Of a stretch of 45,780 nucleotides of DNA, positions 33,325 through 42,888 are shown in pieces. A program made the position numbers and the translations under genes. The notes beneath the pieces are model-generated. The model ran no database searches. It saw only the letters and a list, made by a program, of their open reading frames with translations, and had not been told where the DNA came from. Numbering within the stretch: position 1 is the stretch's first letter; the number at the start of each line of letters is the position of its first letter. This stretch comes from Gnetum montanum (lineage: Eukaryota > Streptophyta > Gnetopsida > Gnetales > Gnetaceae), in contig MNCI01004170.1 in assembly GCA_015680685.1 (NCBI GenBank), positions 71,153 to 116,932 on the forward strand. Direction: 5' to 3'.

Positions 33325-34194
33325 CTAGTCATATTCAAACCACTGGGCATCTTTTGGTGTGGTGGTAGGAATATACCCAAACTGGGATTCACACACTTGA
33401 TTAAAGTAGGCATAGTGGAGTAGATTATAAGATGTGGTCATGTGATAAGAAGCTGACCCACCATGGTACCCATGACCATAAGATGGCATGCAAGGATTGA
33501 TATGTCTCCTCTTATGGTTATATTCATTGGGTTGCATGGTTGTTGGAATATTGATTGGTGGCCTGGATAAGGTAATAGGAGGCATTGAATTTGAAGAGGA
33601 AGGCGCATCACAGTGTTGGGCTTGTGTTGAGTTGGAGGATGTAGTGGTTTCAGAACCATGCTATCTCTTTCTATGGCCATGCCTAAATAAAGGATACTTC
33701 CGACATTGTGGAGGACTTCCACTATTGTTGATAGTAGTCGCACAAGTAATGTTCATGGGTTGGTGCTATGGTGCAAAACCTTTTGGTACTACTGGAAGTG
33801 ATGTAGGAGGAGGTGAAGGATGAGAGTATTGAGAGCAAGGAGAAGTATAAGGAACATGAGGTGGTGATCTCGTAGGAAAGGACATGGGTTGATAATACTT
33901 GGGAGAGTGATAATGACGAGGTGAAGTAGAGGATGTTGATCTAGTTGAAGAAATAGGGTGTTGAACATTATAAGCACTTGGTTTCAGATGGTATGAAGGG
34001 TGTGGCCAGTTTGGTGATGGCCTCCCCCATGATTGGGGGTTTTGCCACTGCGATTGAGTAGAGTGCTGAGGCCAGTAAGAATTTTTTAACAGATAGTACG
34101 ATGAGTTGTGGGATTGCCCATAAAATTGTGGAACAAGAATGCACCTAACCATGTACTTTTTTATGAAATCTAGATGTAACATTCTTCCCCAATG
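33325..34194 (-). pseudogene. Element C gag C-terminal part
   Basis: Open stretches 33766-34182 and 33325-33585 on the minus strand are rich in Pro, Ser, Tyr, His and Gln (for example WPQHSTQSQWQNPQSWGRPS). This is the low-complexity Gag tail also seen in A and B. It ends at a TAG after EYD at 33325. No zinc knuckle is seen. The join to the N-terminal part is hidden by the gap. Confidence 0.6.
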
Positions 34195-34575
34195 NNNNNN
34201 NNNNNNNNNNNNNNNNNNNNNNNNNNNNNNNNNNNNNNNNNNNNNNNNNNNNNNNNNNNNNNNNNNNNNNNNNNNNNNNNNNNNNNNNNNNNNNNNNNNN
34301 NNNNNNNNNNNNNNNNNNNNNNNNNNNNNNNNNNNNNNNNNNNNNNNNNNNNNNNNNNNNNNNNNNNNNNNNNNNNNNNNNNNNNNNNNNNNNNNNNNNN
34401 NNNNNNNNNNNNNNNNNNNNNNNNNNNNNNNNNNNNNNNNNNNNNNNNNNNNNNNNNNNNNNNNNNNNNNNNNNNNNNNNNNNNNNNNNNNNNNNNNNNN
34501 NNNNNNNNNNNNNNNNNNNNNNNNNNNNNNNNNNNNNNNNNNNNNNNNNNNNNNNNNNNNNNNNNNNNNNNNNNN
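34195..34575. other. Assembly gap (381 N)
   Basis: Run of N inside C gag, next to a near-duplicate segment (34576-34948). Gap and repeat together suggest an assembly problem. Confidence 0.99.
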
Positions 34576-34948
34576 TTTAACAAAGAGTAATATCTTTCCA
34601 AGGCCATGTCCAAGGATTCATGTTTCCCTTGTTTCCACTCTTGGATTTGTCTCCTCAAGGTTGACACTCTTGCATAGGTTTGATATCTTTCATTGAAGAG
34701 TTCTACCATTATGGGCCAACGGTGAATTGATTTCGGCTTTAAAGACCTATACCATACTTTTTCTTGGCCAATGAGTGTCATAGGAAAGAGCTTAAGTCTT
34801 TGCCACCCATTATCAATATTATTCCATGCACAAGAATCATAGAAGGCTTGTAAATGATGTTGTGGATCTAAATCATAGCCTCTTGAAAACTTGGGAAAGT
34901 TGTTTAAATCAAGCCTAGGTAGATGGCTTTCCTTATGATGCCTACGAG
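34576..34948 (-). repeat. Duplicate of gag segment 35214-35586
   Basis: 373 bases align to 35214-35586 without indels and with about a dozen differences by eye, near 97% identical. In minus-strand order the gag core is present twice, first complete, then a partial second copy ending at the N gap. It may be a true tandem duplication or an unresolved haplotype or copy join. Confidence 0.85.
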
Positions 34949-36094
34949 GTGAGTTGATTTCTCCTCTTTATGATTATGGACCTTTGTTACTTCAAGAGTT
35001 TGGTTTTGTTGAGATTTTTTAACACTCTCCCATTTGGCTATTTCTCCTTCTTCTTTTACTACCTGCTTAATAAGCTCTTGGAATTGATGGGCTCATAGTT
35101 CATATAGTTGACCTTGGGCATACAACCCTAGGGTCTCCCTTGTTTCATTATAGAGCCCATCCATGATTTGATACATTAGCCTTTCCTTAGAGAACCCATG
35201 GCCTGGGCATTTGTTTAACAAAGAGTAATATCTTTCCAAGGCCATGTCCAAGGATTCATGTTTCCCTTGTTTCCACTCTTGGATTTGTCTCCTCAAGGTT
35301 GACACTCTTGCATAGGTTTGATATCTTTCATTGAAGAGTTCTACCATTGTGGGCCAACGGTGAATTGATTTCAGCTTTAAAGACCTGTACCATACTTTTG
35401 CTTGGCCAATGAGTAGCATAGAAAAGATCTTAAGTCTTTGCCACCCATTATCAATATTATTCCATGCACAAGCATCATAGAAGGCTTGTAAATGATGTTG
35501 TGGATCTAAATCATAGCCTCCTGAAAACTTGGGAAAGTTTTTTAAATCAAGCCTAGGTAGATGGCTTTTCTTATGATGCCTACGAGATATTTGAATGACC
35601 TCTTGTATATGCATTAGGCTCTTAGTGGCTAGTAGGGGTTCATCCTCACTAAGTAAGTTATGAGTTTGTGAGTTGGGACGATGTTGTCTTTGTTCATGTT
35701 GGCATTCCTGACTTTGCTCATGGGTTCAATTTTTATTTTTACATCGACCCCTTGAGGAATAGTCATCCATGTCACAACTTAAAGTTGAAAGAGTAGAGAA
35801 AGAGAGGGAACTGAAAAACTCGTCATAACTTTTGTAAGTTTCCCAATCATCCCCTGATGTACTCTTGCTACCCATTAAGAAGGTCCTAGGCCTTATGAGC
35901 CTCCTCATTCTAGGGGATGTCCCATCTTCACTAGAGGTGTCTGAGTTGGATGCCAAAAGTCCTTGAGTATCATTAGGATATCTATGAACATATGAAACTC
36001 CTACATAAGATTGAGTACTCCAAACTTCTTCATTGGTTCTCCAATGAATTTCCTCGCTAGACGTTATGTTATCACTGTCTTGTTAAAGAGACAT
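34949..36094 (-). pseudogene. Element C gag N-terminal part, best-preserved gag in the window
   Basis: From the ATG at 36094 one frame runs to 35093 with only two nonsense codons (a TAA at codon 4 and a TGA at about 35727). It contains a 173-codon open core, 35093-35614. The capsid-like text includes KFSGGYDLDPQHHLQAFYD, KVWYRSLKL, FNERYQTYA and ERYYSLLNKCPGHG, typical of the plant Retrotrans_gag domain. Beyond 35093 the frame passes to the duplicated stretch. The product would package element RNA. Confidence 0.8.
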
Positions 36095-36208
36095 GGTTGT
36101 GAATTATGTGTGACTTAATTGAACTTAATTTCTTTCTCTAAAAGATATATTGTTAATACCTTGTTACAATGATCTTGTATGATATAACTAATCTAGATAA
36201 CTAGACCG
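36095..36208 (-). other. Element C leader
   Basis: Untranslated leader between primer site and gag ATG. Confidence 0.6.
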
Positions 36209-36226
36209 TCCCCAGCAATGGTGCCA
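36209..36226 (-). promoter_or_regulatory. Primer-binding site (tRNA-Asp type), element C
   Basis: Minus strand TGGCACCATTGCTGGGGA, one base after the LTR end. It differs from the tRNA-Asp complement TGGCGCCGTTGCCGGGGA at three bases, every one a CG changed to CA or TG. Confidence 0.8.
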
Positions 36227-36227
36227 A

Positions 36228-37439
36228 TGATGAGCGGTGAGGTACCCATACACTCAACCATACGAATATGAACATTCATGCATGATCTGGTCAAACTCCG
36301 CAGATGGATTAGTTGTGGTATCTAGATAGTTACACATTGATCACAGTTCGTTGTCTTTCCACCTGAATTAGTATTCACTTATCATGTATGGTTTAGTCTA
36401 AGGTGAGGTGTATGATGTGATTCTAAACTAGGCTACTCCTAGAGATAATGGAAAATAATCTTGATTAAGCTAATAAGAAATAGGGAATGAATTCTAAGCT
36501 AGCCTACGTGTGATGAGCATTTGTCCTTAATCATCCGTGCACATCTTGGACCTCATGTACTACTTCTGGGATTACCAAGTGCACATTACTTGAGCACTAC
36601 TAGATACGCTACAGGGTTACCAAGTAGTTACACTTCAATGTTTGTGATTAAGTCGTACTCATTCTACATTTAATCAACAAGAATAGTAAATGATAGTGAA
36701 GGAAATATTAACTAGATAGAAAACAATAAATAATCAACAATTAAAGTAAATAAAAGCTACATAAATAAGAATGAAAGTGAGAGTAATTAATTGCTAAGTA
36801 GACTATGGTCTAATCTAGCCTAACAAAAATAACCGTTCCCACTTTCCGGACATATCTTGAACTTCATGCAAACACTGATGGGCTATTAAACCCTAATTAT
36901 TTCTAAGCTACCAAGTGTGACACGTATGCTTGAAGGGGTCATGCTTGTCTAATTTAACAATTTGCTTAATTGATCAACATGAATTTTTATGCTAATAACA
37001 TGAATGTAAAGTGCACAAAATAAAATAAAATAAAATAAAATAAATATGTAATAAAATAAAATAAAATAAATGTGTAAGAAAATAAATCTCAAGTGCTGCA
37101 AGGATGAATCAAAGAGCTAGTCTTTATTGCCAACACAATGGTGTGCTCAGGTACATCAATGCTTGAATAAAGATCCATCCACACTTAGACCTCCTACTAT
37201 GGGCACTTGGAAAATATTCTAACTTTCAAATAGACTGCAAGAGTTTTGCTACTTGATTGCTAAAAAACCTCCTTCCAATTGTGCGCCTAGGTGTTGTATT
37301 TATGGACTTGGAAGTAATTGTTCTAATAATTAGAGTAACCGCTAGAGTAACCACTCTAATAATTAGAATAACTGCTAGAGTAACCACTAGAGTAATTGCT
37401 CTAGTAATTAGAATAACTGCTAGAGTAACTGCTTCATCA
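36228..37439 (-). repeat. Element C 5' LTR (1212 bp)
   Basis: Pairs with 30056-31252. The TATA box is weakened to CCATAAATA at 37297-37305. A taaaataaaa run at 37019-37072 makes it slightly longer than the other LTR. Confidence 0.95.
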
Positions 37440-37444
37440 CTTAG
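37440..37444. repeat. Target-site duplication CTTAG, right copy (element C)
   Basis: Identical to 30051-30055. Confidence 0.95.
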
Positions 37445-37974
37445 CAAGGTACAAAGGAGAAGATTATGACAATATCACTCATTGAGTATTGGTTTTCTTA
37501 TAACTATAATGAAAAGAGCCCTTATTAGTTGGGTAGGGATGAAACAATCTTATGGCTAGGATAAATTCCTAAAACTTGCAAATACACCTTCTTTAAACTT
37601 ACCAATATGTAGGTCTTAGGTAAGGTGAGTAATGATAAGTTATAGGAGTTAGGCAATGTTGGGGCAATAAGTCTCAACTTAGGCTATAGTTATTAGCCTT
37701 CTACGATGACCTTAACAATGACCTCAAATAATTAACATTTCTAGCATCACTATAAGATGGGTAAGAGTTACTTGGACCAATGTATCCTTGCCTTACCAAC
37801 ATCCCTTACAATTGATGAATTTTGATAAGGCATAATAAGATCTTCCATGGAGTATCTTAGACACGAGCCATATCTTGTGGTGGTGGTCCATAACTCTTTC
37901 TATATTGTGGCTCCTTGTTTTGTCATTAGATTGTAGTTGGCTCTTGGTTTTGATTAGCCCTTGGGTCATGGTTT
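37445..37974 (-). other. Element D 5' internal region, unassigned
   Basis: The piece of D between the C insertion and D's primer site. No gag text recognised; the 76-codon open stretch at 37793-38023 overlaps the primer site and LTR and is probably fortuitous. Confidence 0.5.
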
Positions 37975-37986
37975 GGTCTAATACCA
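37975..37986 (-). promoter_or_regulatory. Primer-binding site (tRNA-Met type), element D
   Basis: Minus strand TGGTATTAGACC follows the LTR end after two T bases. The initiator tRNA-Met complement used by many plant elements is TGGTATCAGAGC; two differences, one of them C to T. Confidence 0.7.
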
Positions 37987-37988
37987 AA

Positions 37989-38559
37989 TGTGACATCCCA
38001 TTCCAAAATGTTATGGCAAACATTAAATATATGTTACATTAGACATTAGACGTAAAATGATAACATGGAAATGTCAAATATGTGTAACATTTGACATTAT
38101 GCATAAAGAAAACAACAAGGAATATGCAAAAGGAAAAAGAAATGAATGCTTTATTAATGTGGAATAATGTATCTGGGTCATGCTCTAAGAGTTTCTTAGG
38201 GTTATCTTCCTTTGGCATCTATCCCTTAGAGGCTATTTAGTATTGCCACTAGGGTTAGACCTATCAGCAACTAGAAGGGATGACTAGTCCTCTTCTTGTC
38301 TTGCTTCATTTGATACCTATTACTTGCCTTTAGCAATTTTGCAACTCCATGCTAATACGATCCTAATGCCCACAGATAAATAACTTTGGCCCAATCTTCA
38401 AAGGTTACCTTGAGAGCCATGCCCGTTATTACAATGTTCCCTTTTAGGTCTTAATTACAACTTGCCTTTTCGAGTCTTATTACAATAATCACATCATTAG
38501 TTATGAAGAGACACCATCTTTGTTATGTAGCAGCACCATTCAAGAATGGGAGTGTGAAA
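37989..38559 (-). repeat. Element D 5' LTR (571 bp), uninterrupted
   Basis: Starts tgtgacatccc and ends gtgtgaaa. It matches 12840-13328 plus 26285-26342 end to end. At 38496-38500 it carries the single attag into which B inserted in the other LTR. AATAAAG on the minus strand at 38149-38155. Confidence 0.85.
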
Positions 38560-38564
38560 TGATG
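38560..38564. repeat. Target-site duplication TGATG, right copy (element D)
   Basis: Identical to 12835-12839. Confidence 0.8.
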
Positions 38565-39976
38565 TATCTTCCTAGTGTTCTTGTAAAACCCTTATTTGAG
38601 ATACCTGCTACTCTTTGGTATGTTTGTGATTTGAACTCTTGATGTCTTATTTGCTAGCCTATGTTTTTTTATGCTTTATTAACCTTTTTCTTTTATTGAC
38701 TATTCTTGTATGTTGTGGACTACATATCTTGTTATTCCCTTTTCAATTGCCTTTTCTTTTTAATATTTTTAATATTTTGGACATTCCTTTTTATTCTATT
38801 TTTAAATTTTATTTTCTTAAAGTTTTTAATATTTATAGTAGTTTGGATTTTTCTTTTAATTTTAGCATATGCTTACTAACCTTTTTTATTTAAGTTTTAA
38901 GTTAGCAAGTATCAAGCATTGGATGGATCATTGGCACATGGAATATTGGTTGTGGTATGCTTTATTTGGGTTACTTTATATTTTGTAAAAAAAATATTTA
39001 TTATTGTCTTTTAGTTTTTAATTTGTCTGTAGCTTATGTTTTAGAGGGTCTTAGAACAGTGCCTTGGCTAGTTAACCCTTAGGAGAGGTACCTATAAGGC
39101 TAGCGCTGGGTGTTATCCCATGTTAGAATACTATTTTTTATTTAATTTTAGAAATTAGTTTTTCTTTTATGTTAGTTTTTCAATAGATTACCCTTTTTTC
39201 CCAACCATGCCATACCCTTGTAAGCATAAATACCTAGTAATCATTCCGTCAAAGATCATCTAATTGTTTTGCCTATATCTCTGGGAGATAGAAACAAAAA
39301 GGGAGACCTTGCTAGTTTGGAGAAGAGCTAGATCCAAATTTGCACTTTCAACTAGGACCCTAGTAAGAACTTAGTTTTAGATCTCTTTTTAGGTTTTGCA
39401 TAGATCCTATCATTGACTTGAAGTTTTGCCTTGGGTCTCGAGCTTGTTTGGGAGATAAGAGCCATGTGAAGATTTCTTGCTACAACGTTGTCATTTTAGG
39501 TAGGATAAATTTGGTACATTGCTTTAATTTGTGGGTTTTTGTTATTTTGTTTCATGCACATTTATTTTGACCAGTGTTTGTTTGTTTAGCAATTGGTTGA
39601 TATTTAAATTTGCTAATTTTATTCATTTTAGTAAGATTTATTTCATGCATGAGATGTTAGATAACATTTTGAACTTGTTTCTATTCTGCTAAAGCCATAG
39701 AACAAGGATTTTAAGTTGTAATTCATGTTTTAATCCATGAAACTATGCCAAATGATAATGACCAAGAAGATAACATTGCTCAACTCAATGGTGCAAACCC
39801 TAATACACTTGTTTTTTTCCTTCATGATCCTCATAGGATCATGATGAAAGTTATGACGTGTTGATGTCACCAATTAACATGACATGAAAAACCAAGCAAC
39901 TTTTGTAAAGTCACCCTTGATCTCTAGGCAATAGAAAATTGAGAAAACAGTGAAAAATATAGCTTTTAGGGCTTCT
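38565..39976. other. AT-rich sequence, nothing recognised
   Basis: Should be the right flank of D's target, so it may continue the copia relic, but I could not read copia RNase H in it. The open stretch 38639-38893 is Phe/Leu-rich because of T-rich DNA. 39050-39500 has higher complexity but no known domain. Confidence 0.4.
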
Positions 39977-40475
39977 AAACTAGCTTAGATATATATATAT
40001 ATATATATATCAATTGGCCAAGATGATTTTAACCAAGGCCAACTATTGGACGAGGTAACAAGATATCTAAAAACGGAATCACTCATCCCTATATTTCTCT
40101 ACCACTTACTCAATTTAGTTTTACCCTCTTGGTCAAGTTTGTTTTGTCTTTGTTTGTTCATGGCATTTTTGAGCTGTTATTTATGCGAGAGGTTAACACA
40201 TTTGGCACAATGGTGGATGGGGAAGAGGTGAAGTTTGTCAACATCGCCATGTCAAAACAATGGTTTTCAAACGAAACAGAAACATNTAACATCTCAAAAA
40301 CACCAAGAACAAACAAAGATAGAAGAAACTTGATTGAGAGGGTAAAACTAAATTGAGTAAGTGGTAAAGAAACAAAGGAGGGATAAGTGATTCCGTTTTT
40401 AGTTAAAATCATATTATTTAAAATCATCTTGGCCAATTGATATAGATATATATATATATATATTTAAACTAGTTT
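39977..40475. mobile_element. Long inverted-repeat (foldback/MITE-like) element, 0.5 kb
   Basis: Arms of about 200 and 190 bases (39977-40179 and 40287-40475) pair imperfectly around a loop of about 107 bases. Shared arm text includes aaactag at the tips, an (AT)n run, caattggccaagatgatttt, aaaaacggaatcact, ctaccacttactcaattta and ctttgtttgttc. The left arm has an extra ~20 bases at 40032-40065. No target duplication was found, and one N lies at 40286. If transcribed it would make a long hairpin RNA. Confidence 0.75.
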
Positions 40476-41562
40476 GTTTATGTTTCATTTGAAAACCAAT
40501 GTTCTGCTAGATGTGTTCTCCTCTCAACCAAAAATATCTGAAAGTCTAAAAACAACAATTGATGACATTTTTGGAATTTTAGTAGCTTAGAACAAACTTT
40601 AGGAGCTTAAATTTCTTTTTGTAAATTTTTATATTTTTCAGTCAGCCATTAGCATTTTTAGCCATCTCAAAAGCAATATATTTCTTGGTTGGCTTTGCTT
40701 AGTAATTTAGACATGTATCCCCGCCACCCAGCGATCATTTTTTATACAATTTCCAGTTTATAGAAATTCCTTGTAGAATCTTCAGCCACATTTGCATTTA
40801 CTTCAGGTAAATTCTCCTACATATTTATTTATCAAACATTAACTTTAGTAATTACGTTCCATCAATGATGGGGAATCAAGCTAACTTTACATAGCTGTAG
40901 TTATAGTTACAACAGTAGAATTATGATATCATTTGTCATCATGACAAATTCTTACAAGTGGTTCAAGTGAAGCATGAAATCGTTTGTTTAATAATTTCTT
41001 CAATTCAAAGGATTGCAAGTTAATTGATGTTCATCAATGGACACATAAAATACAACATGAATAAGCCAATGAAACGATAATTAAAATTTGCTTCATAGAC
41101 ATCATTCAATTGAAATATAAAGGTTTTGTGAATAAATTACTGAAATTCATATTCCATCTGTTTGTGTAAATGTTGTAAAAGGAGATACAACACAGCAAAT
41201 CCTTGTCCAAGTAACATATGTTAGAGAGTTAACGTATCAGTACTCCTACAAAAGATAGCAGTGGACTTTTGGGCAATAGACTCCAGATATGCTGCAACAT
41301 TCACGTAACAGCGCATAAAAGCACAATGCCCACTTAGAAACCGAAAAGAATACTAATTGGAAGAAGAAACTAATTTGAGCATCTGCATTTTTGTTGAACA
41401 GTATCTCTCTTTCCTTTTTACCCGACTGAAAAAATATCTATTGTTTAACGAGGAAGAAAATAGAATCCAAAATCTCACTGTAAACTCACAATACCGTATC
41501 AAATATAAGCGTTTCATTCCAGTGCTAAACTATACTTCTGGAATCCATGAAAGACAATCAGA
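40476..41562. other. 3' flank of the host gene, no gene seen
   Basis: Just right of the foldback, 40480-40512 (tatgtttcatttgaaaacca) resembles the foldback's loop-side sequence at 40246-40285 read on the opposite strand. The rest is AT-rich. It should hold the 3' UTR of the minus-strand gene; no clean AATAAA is visible within about 400 bases of the stop. Confidence 0.45.
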
Positions 41563-42603
41563 TCAATGTCCTCTGTTGATCATTTCCAAATAGCTACTGT
41601 AGGAGTTCTGCCTCTGCAGCCTCATCTCCATGTTGAACTTGTTGATGAAGGCCTCAACCCTCCTGTTGAGCTCATCTTGGCTGAGAGAAGCGTCTCTCCT
41701 GAGGCCACTCTTGGAACTTGATGCAGGGGACTGGCCCACTGTATCACACCTTCTGAGACTCCTTGCAGGGGAAGAGTTCTCTGAGCTGCATCTGGATGAT
41801 GTGTCCCATGTTTCCGACTTCCTCAAATGCCTTGTCAATGGCGGATGCCTGCCATCTGTGATGCTTTTCCATGTGTTTTCAAGGGTCTCAGCCTTCCTGC
41901 AACGGACTATCTTCAGGGGAGATGGAGGGGCCCTTGCATTTCTCCTGTGGGTGAACCTTGCCGAAGCCAGAGGCTTCTCCGCTGATAACCCAGAACAGCC
42001 AGACCCAACTGACACAGTCCCATCATCATCTGTTTCACTGATCTCATCATAGTTTTTTGTGAGGGTCCCTGCTTCACTGTATTGCTCAGCATAACTGCTA
42101 TGAAGCTTAAGCTTTGTAGGCGTGAGCGAAAATACTGGCTCCGGAAGCTTCAAGGGAGGACTTGGCATAAAGAATCTGTTTTCAGGACTTTTAGCAACAG
42201 GGCTGTGAACAGGACTAGGGTTTTGGTAAAGGCACTTGACTGGGGGCTGATAGTGATAGATTACAGGTTGTTGCATTGGCTTGGCATTTGCTACCATCAA
42301 GGGTTCCTGCTCTGCTGATCTCTCAATCTTGGCCTTGTAGTGGAGGCTTGAAGTGGCTGCTATGGTGATGATGATGCAGTTCAAGACTATGTAAAGATAT
42401 GGAGGAGCAAGCCAGCTCATGAAAGATGCCCACAGAGAGGGTAGGGTGTATGCAACCATGTGTTTCACGAATGGGACTCCAAACAACACAAAACAGAGAA
42501 AACCCAAAACCAGGAACAATATCTTAAACAAAAGCAGGGTTGTGTTTTGTTTGTTCGGGTACCTGCATTGTTTCCTCTGATGATAATGCATAATAGCATC
42601 CAT
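41563..42603 (-). CDS. DUF4408/DUF761 membrane-anchored plant protein (346 aa)
   Basis: A single-exon ORF of 346 codons and a TGA at 41563-41565. I chose the ATG at 42603 (MDAIMHYHQRK); the frame is open 17 codons further up but only from a TTG. Residues 22-45 and 68-87 are hydrophobic, with the DUF4408-type PSLWASFMSWLAPPYLY between them. A long Ser/Pro/Arg-rich, probably disordered middle follows. The C-terminal 38 residues (ELNRRVEAFINKFNMEMRLQ) are a DUF761 motif. Plant proteins of this pair ('cotton fibre expressed' type) are membrane proteins of poorly known role. Residues about 245-315 carry four basic-x-x-[E/D/S] repeats (RKAET, RKSET, RRCDT, RRDAS), possible kinase sites. No stops or frameshifts; looks functional. 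Confidence 0.9.
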   Translation of the reverse strand: MDAIMHYHQRKQCRYPNKQNTTLLLFKILFLVLGFLCFVLFGVPFVKHMVAYTLPSLWASFMSWLAPPYLYIVLNCIIITIAATSSLHYKAKIERSAEQEPLMVANAKPMQQPVIYHYQPPVKCLYQNPSPVHSPVAKSPENRFFMPSPPLKLPEPVFSLTPTKLKLHSSYAEQYSEAGTLTKNYDEISETDDDGTVSVGSGCSGLSAEKPLASARFTHRRNARAPPSPLKIVRCRKAETLENTWKSITDGRHPPLTRHLRKSETWDTSSRCSSENSSPARSLRRCDTVGQSPASSSKSGLRRDASLSQDELNRRVEAFINKFNMEMRLQRQNSYSSYLEMINRGH

Positions 42604-42619
42604 GGCTGAAAAACCAGTA

Positions 42620-42664
42620 TTACTCCAGAACCCAGAACACGGAAAAAAGCACAACCAGAACCAT
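42620..42664 (-). promoter_or_regulatory. Upstream ORF 2 (14 codons) in the gene's leader
   Basis: ATG at 42664, stop TAA at 42620-42622, coding a hydrophobic 14-mer (MVLVVLFSVFWVLE). It ends 16 bases before the main ATG in a different frame. If it is in the mRNA it should reduce or gate translation of the main ORF. Confidence 0.5.
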
Positions 42665-42667
42665 GAA

Positions 42668-42676
42668 TTAGAACAT
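42668..42676 (-). promoter_or_regulatory. Upstream ORF 1 (ATG-TTC-TAA)
   Basis: A minimal two-codon uORF directly before uORF 2. A candidate acceptor TTTATTTTTGCAG ends at 42684, so uORF 1 would lie at the start of an exon if that site is used. Confidence 0.45.
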
Positions 42677-42683
42677 CAAGAAC

Positions 42684-42798
42684 CTGCAAAAATAAAGATC
42701 CAGAAAGAAGGGGTCAGATTTCTGCAAAAAAAGAAAAAGCTGTGATCGATCAACCCTCAAATGTTTGTTAGAGCAAAACAATCCAGAATACAGTACAT
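42684..42798 (-). promoter_or_regulatory. Candidate 5' UTR splice acceptors and third uORF
   Basis: Two acceptor-like tracts read on the minus strand: CTTTTTCTTTTTTTGCAG ending at 42722 and TTTATTTTTGCAG ending at 42684. A possible branch site CTCTAAC lies about 45 bases upstream of the first. A 13-residue uORF runs 42757-42798 (ATG at 42798, TGA at 42757-42759). No strong donor is evident, so the intron is uncertain. Confidence 0.35.
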
Positions 42799-42880
42799 TG
42801 CAGAGGTCGTGAATCGAAACTTGGTGAGGATGAGAGCCGAATTGTGGGTTGGAAACTGAAGTTTAGCGAGTAAGAAAACA

Positions 42881-42888
42881 TAAATATA
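42881..42888 (-). promoter_or_regulatory. Putative TATA box of the DUF4408 gene
   Basis: Minus strand TATATTTA, about 280 bases before the main ATG. Transcription would start near 42850, giving a leader of about 250 bases that includes all three uORFs. Confidence 0.5.

Larger units (their letters stand above)
30056..37439 (-). mobile_element. Element C: non-autonomous, gag-only member of the A/B family (7.4 kb)
   Basis: Complete in structure: LTRs 30056-31252 and 36228-37439, CTTAG duplications, tRNA-Asp-type primer site and polypurine tract. The internal 5 kb holds gag and the conserved spacer but no protease, RT, RNase H, integrase or ORF3. The gag-to-spacer junction near 33240 replaces the whole pol gene. 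It would have needed enzymes from A/B-type copies. The LTRs differ at very roughly 9% over the first 270 bases (by eye), nearly all transitions. A 381-N gap lies inside gag. Confidence 0.9.
12840..38559 (-). mobile_element. Element D: LTR retrotransposon with captured CCR4-like gene, host of nested B and C
   Basis: The outer element of the nest. Its 3' LTR (12840-13328 plus 26285-26342) is split by element B, and its 5' LTR is 37989-38559. A tRNA-Met-type primer site (37975-37986) and a polypurine tract (26343-26356) lie just inside the LTRs, and TGATG flanks both ends. Removing B and C leaves about 5.4 kb, with about 4.26 kb internal (26343-30055 plus 37445-37988). I find no gag, protease, RT or integrase in it, but a same-strand CCR4-type deadenylase pseudogene near the 3' end. 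It therefore looks like a non-autonomous element that transduced a host mRNA. Confidence 0.75.

Noticed and set aside
33488-33823. 111-codon plus-strand open frame (Gly/Val/Leu-rich)
   Set aside because: Antisense of the low-complexity Pro/Tyr-rich gag tail of element C.
38639-38893. 84-codon hydrophobic ORF, possible membrane peptide
   Set aside because: Phe/Leu richness is what T-rich DNA gives. No homology, no regulatory context.
41630-42052. 140-codon plus-strand open frame opposite the DUF4408 gene
   Set aside because: A shadow of the real minus-strand coding sequence; Leu/Ser-rich text with no domain.
42604-42654. 17-residue N-terminal extension of the DUF4408 protein
   Set aside because: The only upstream in-frame start is a TTG. 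The ATG at 42603 is the first in-frame ATG and fits the family's short N-terminus.
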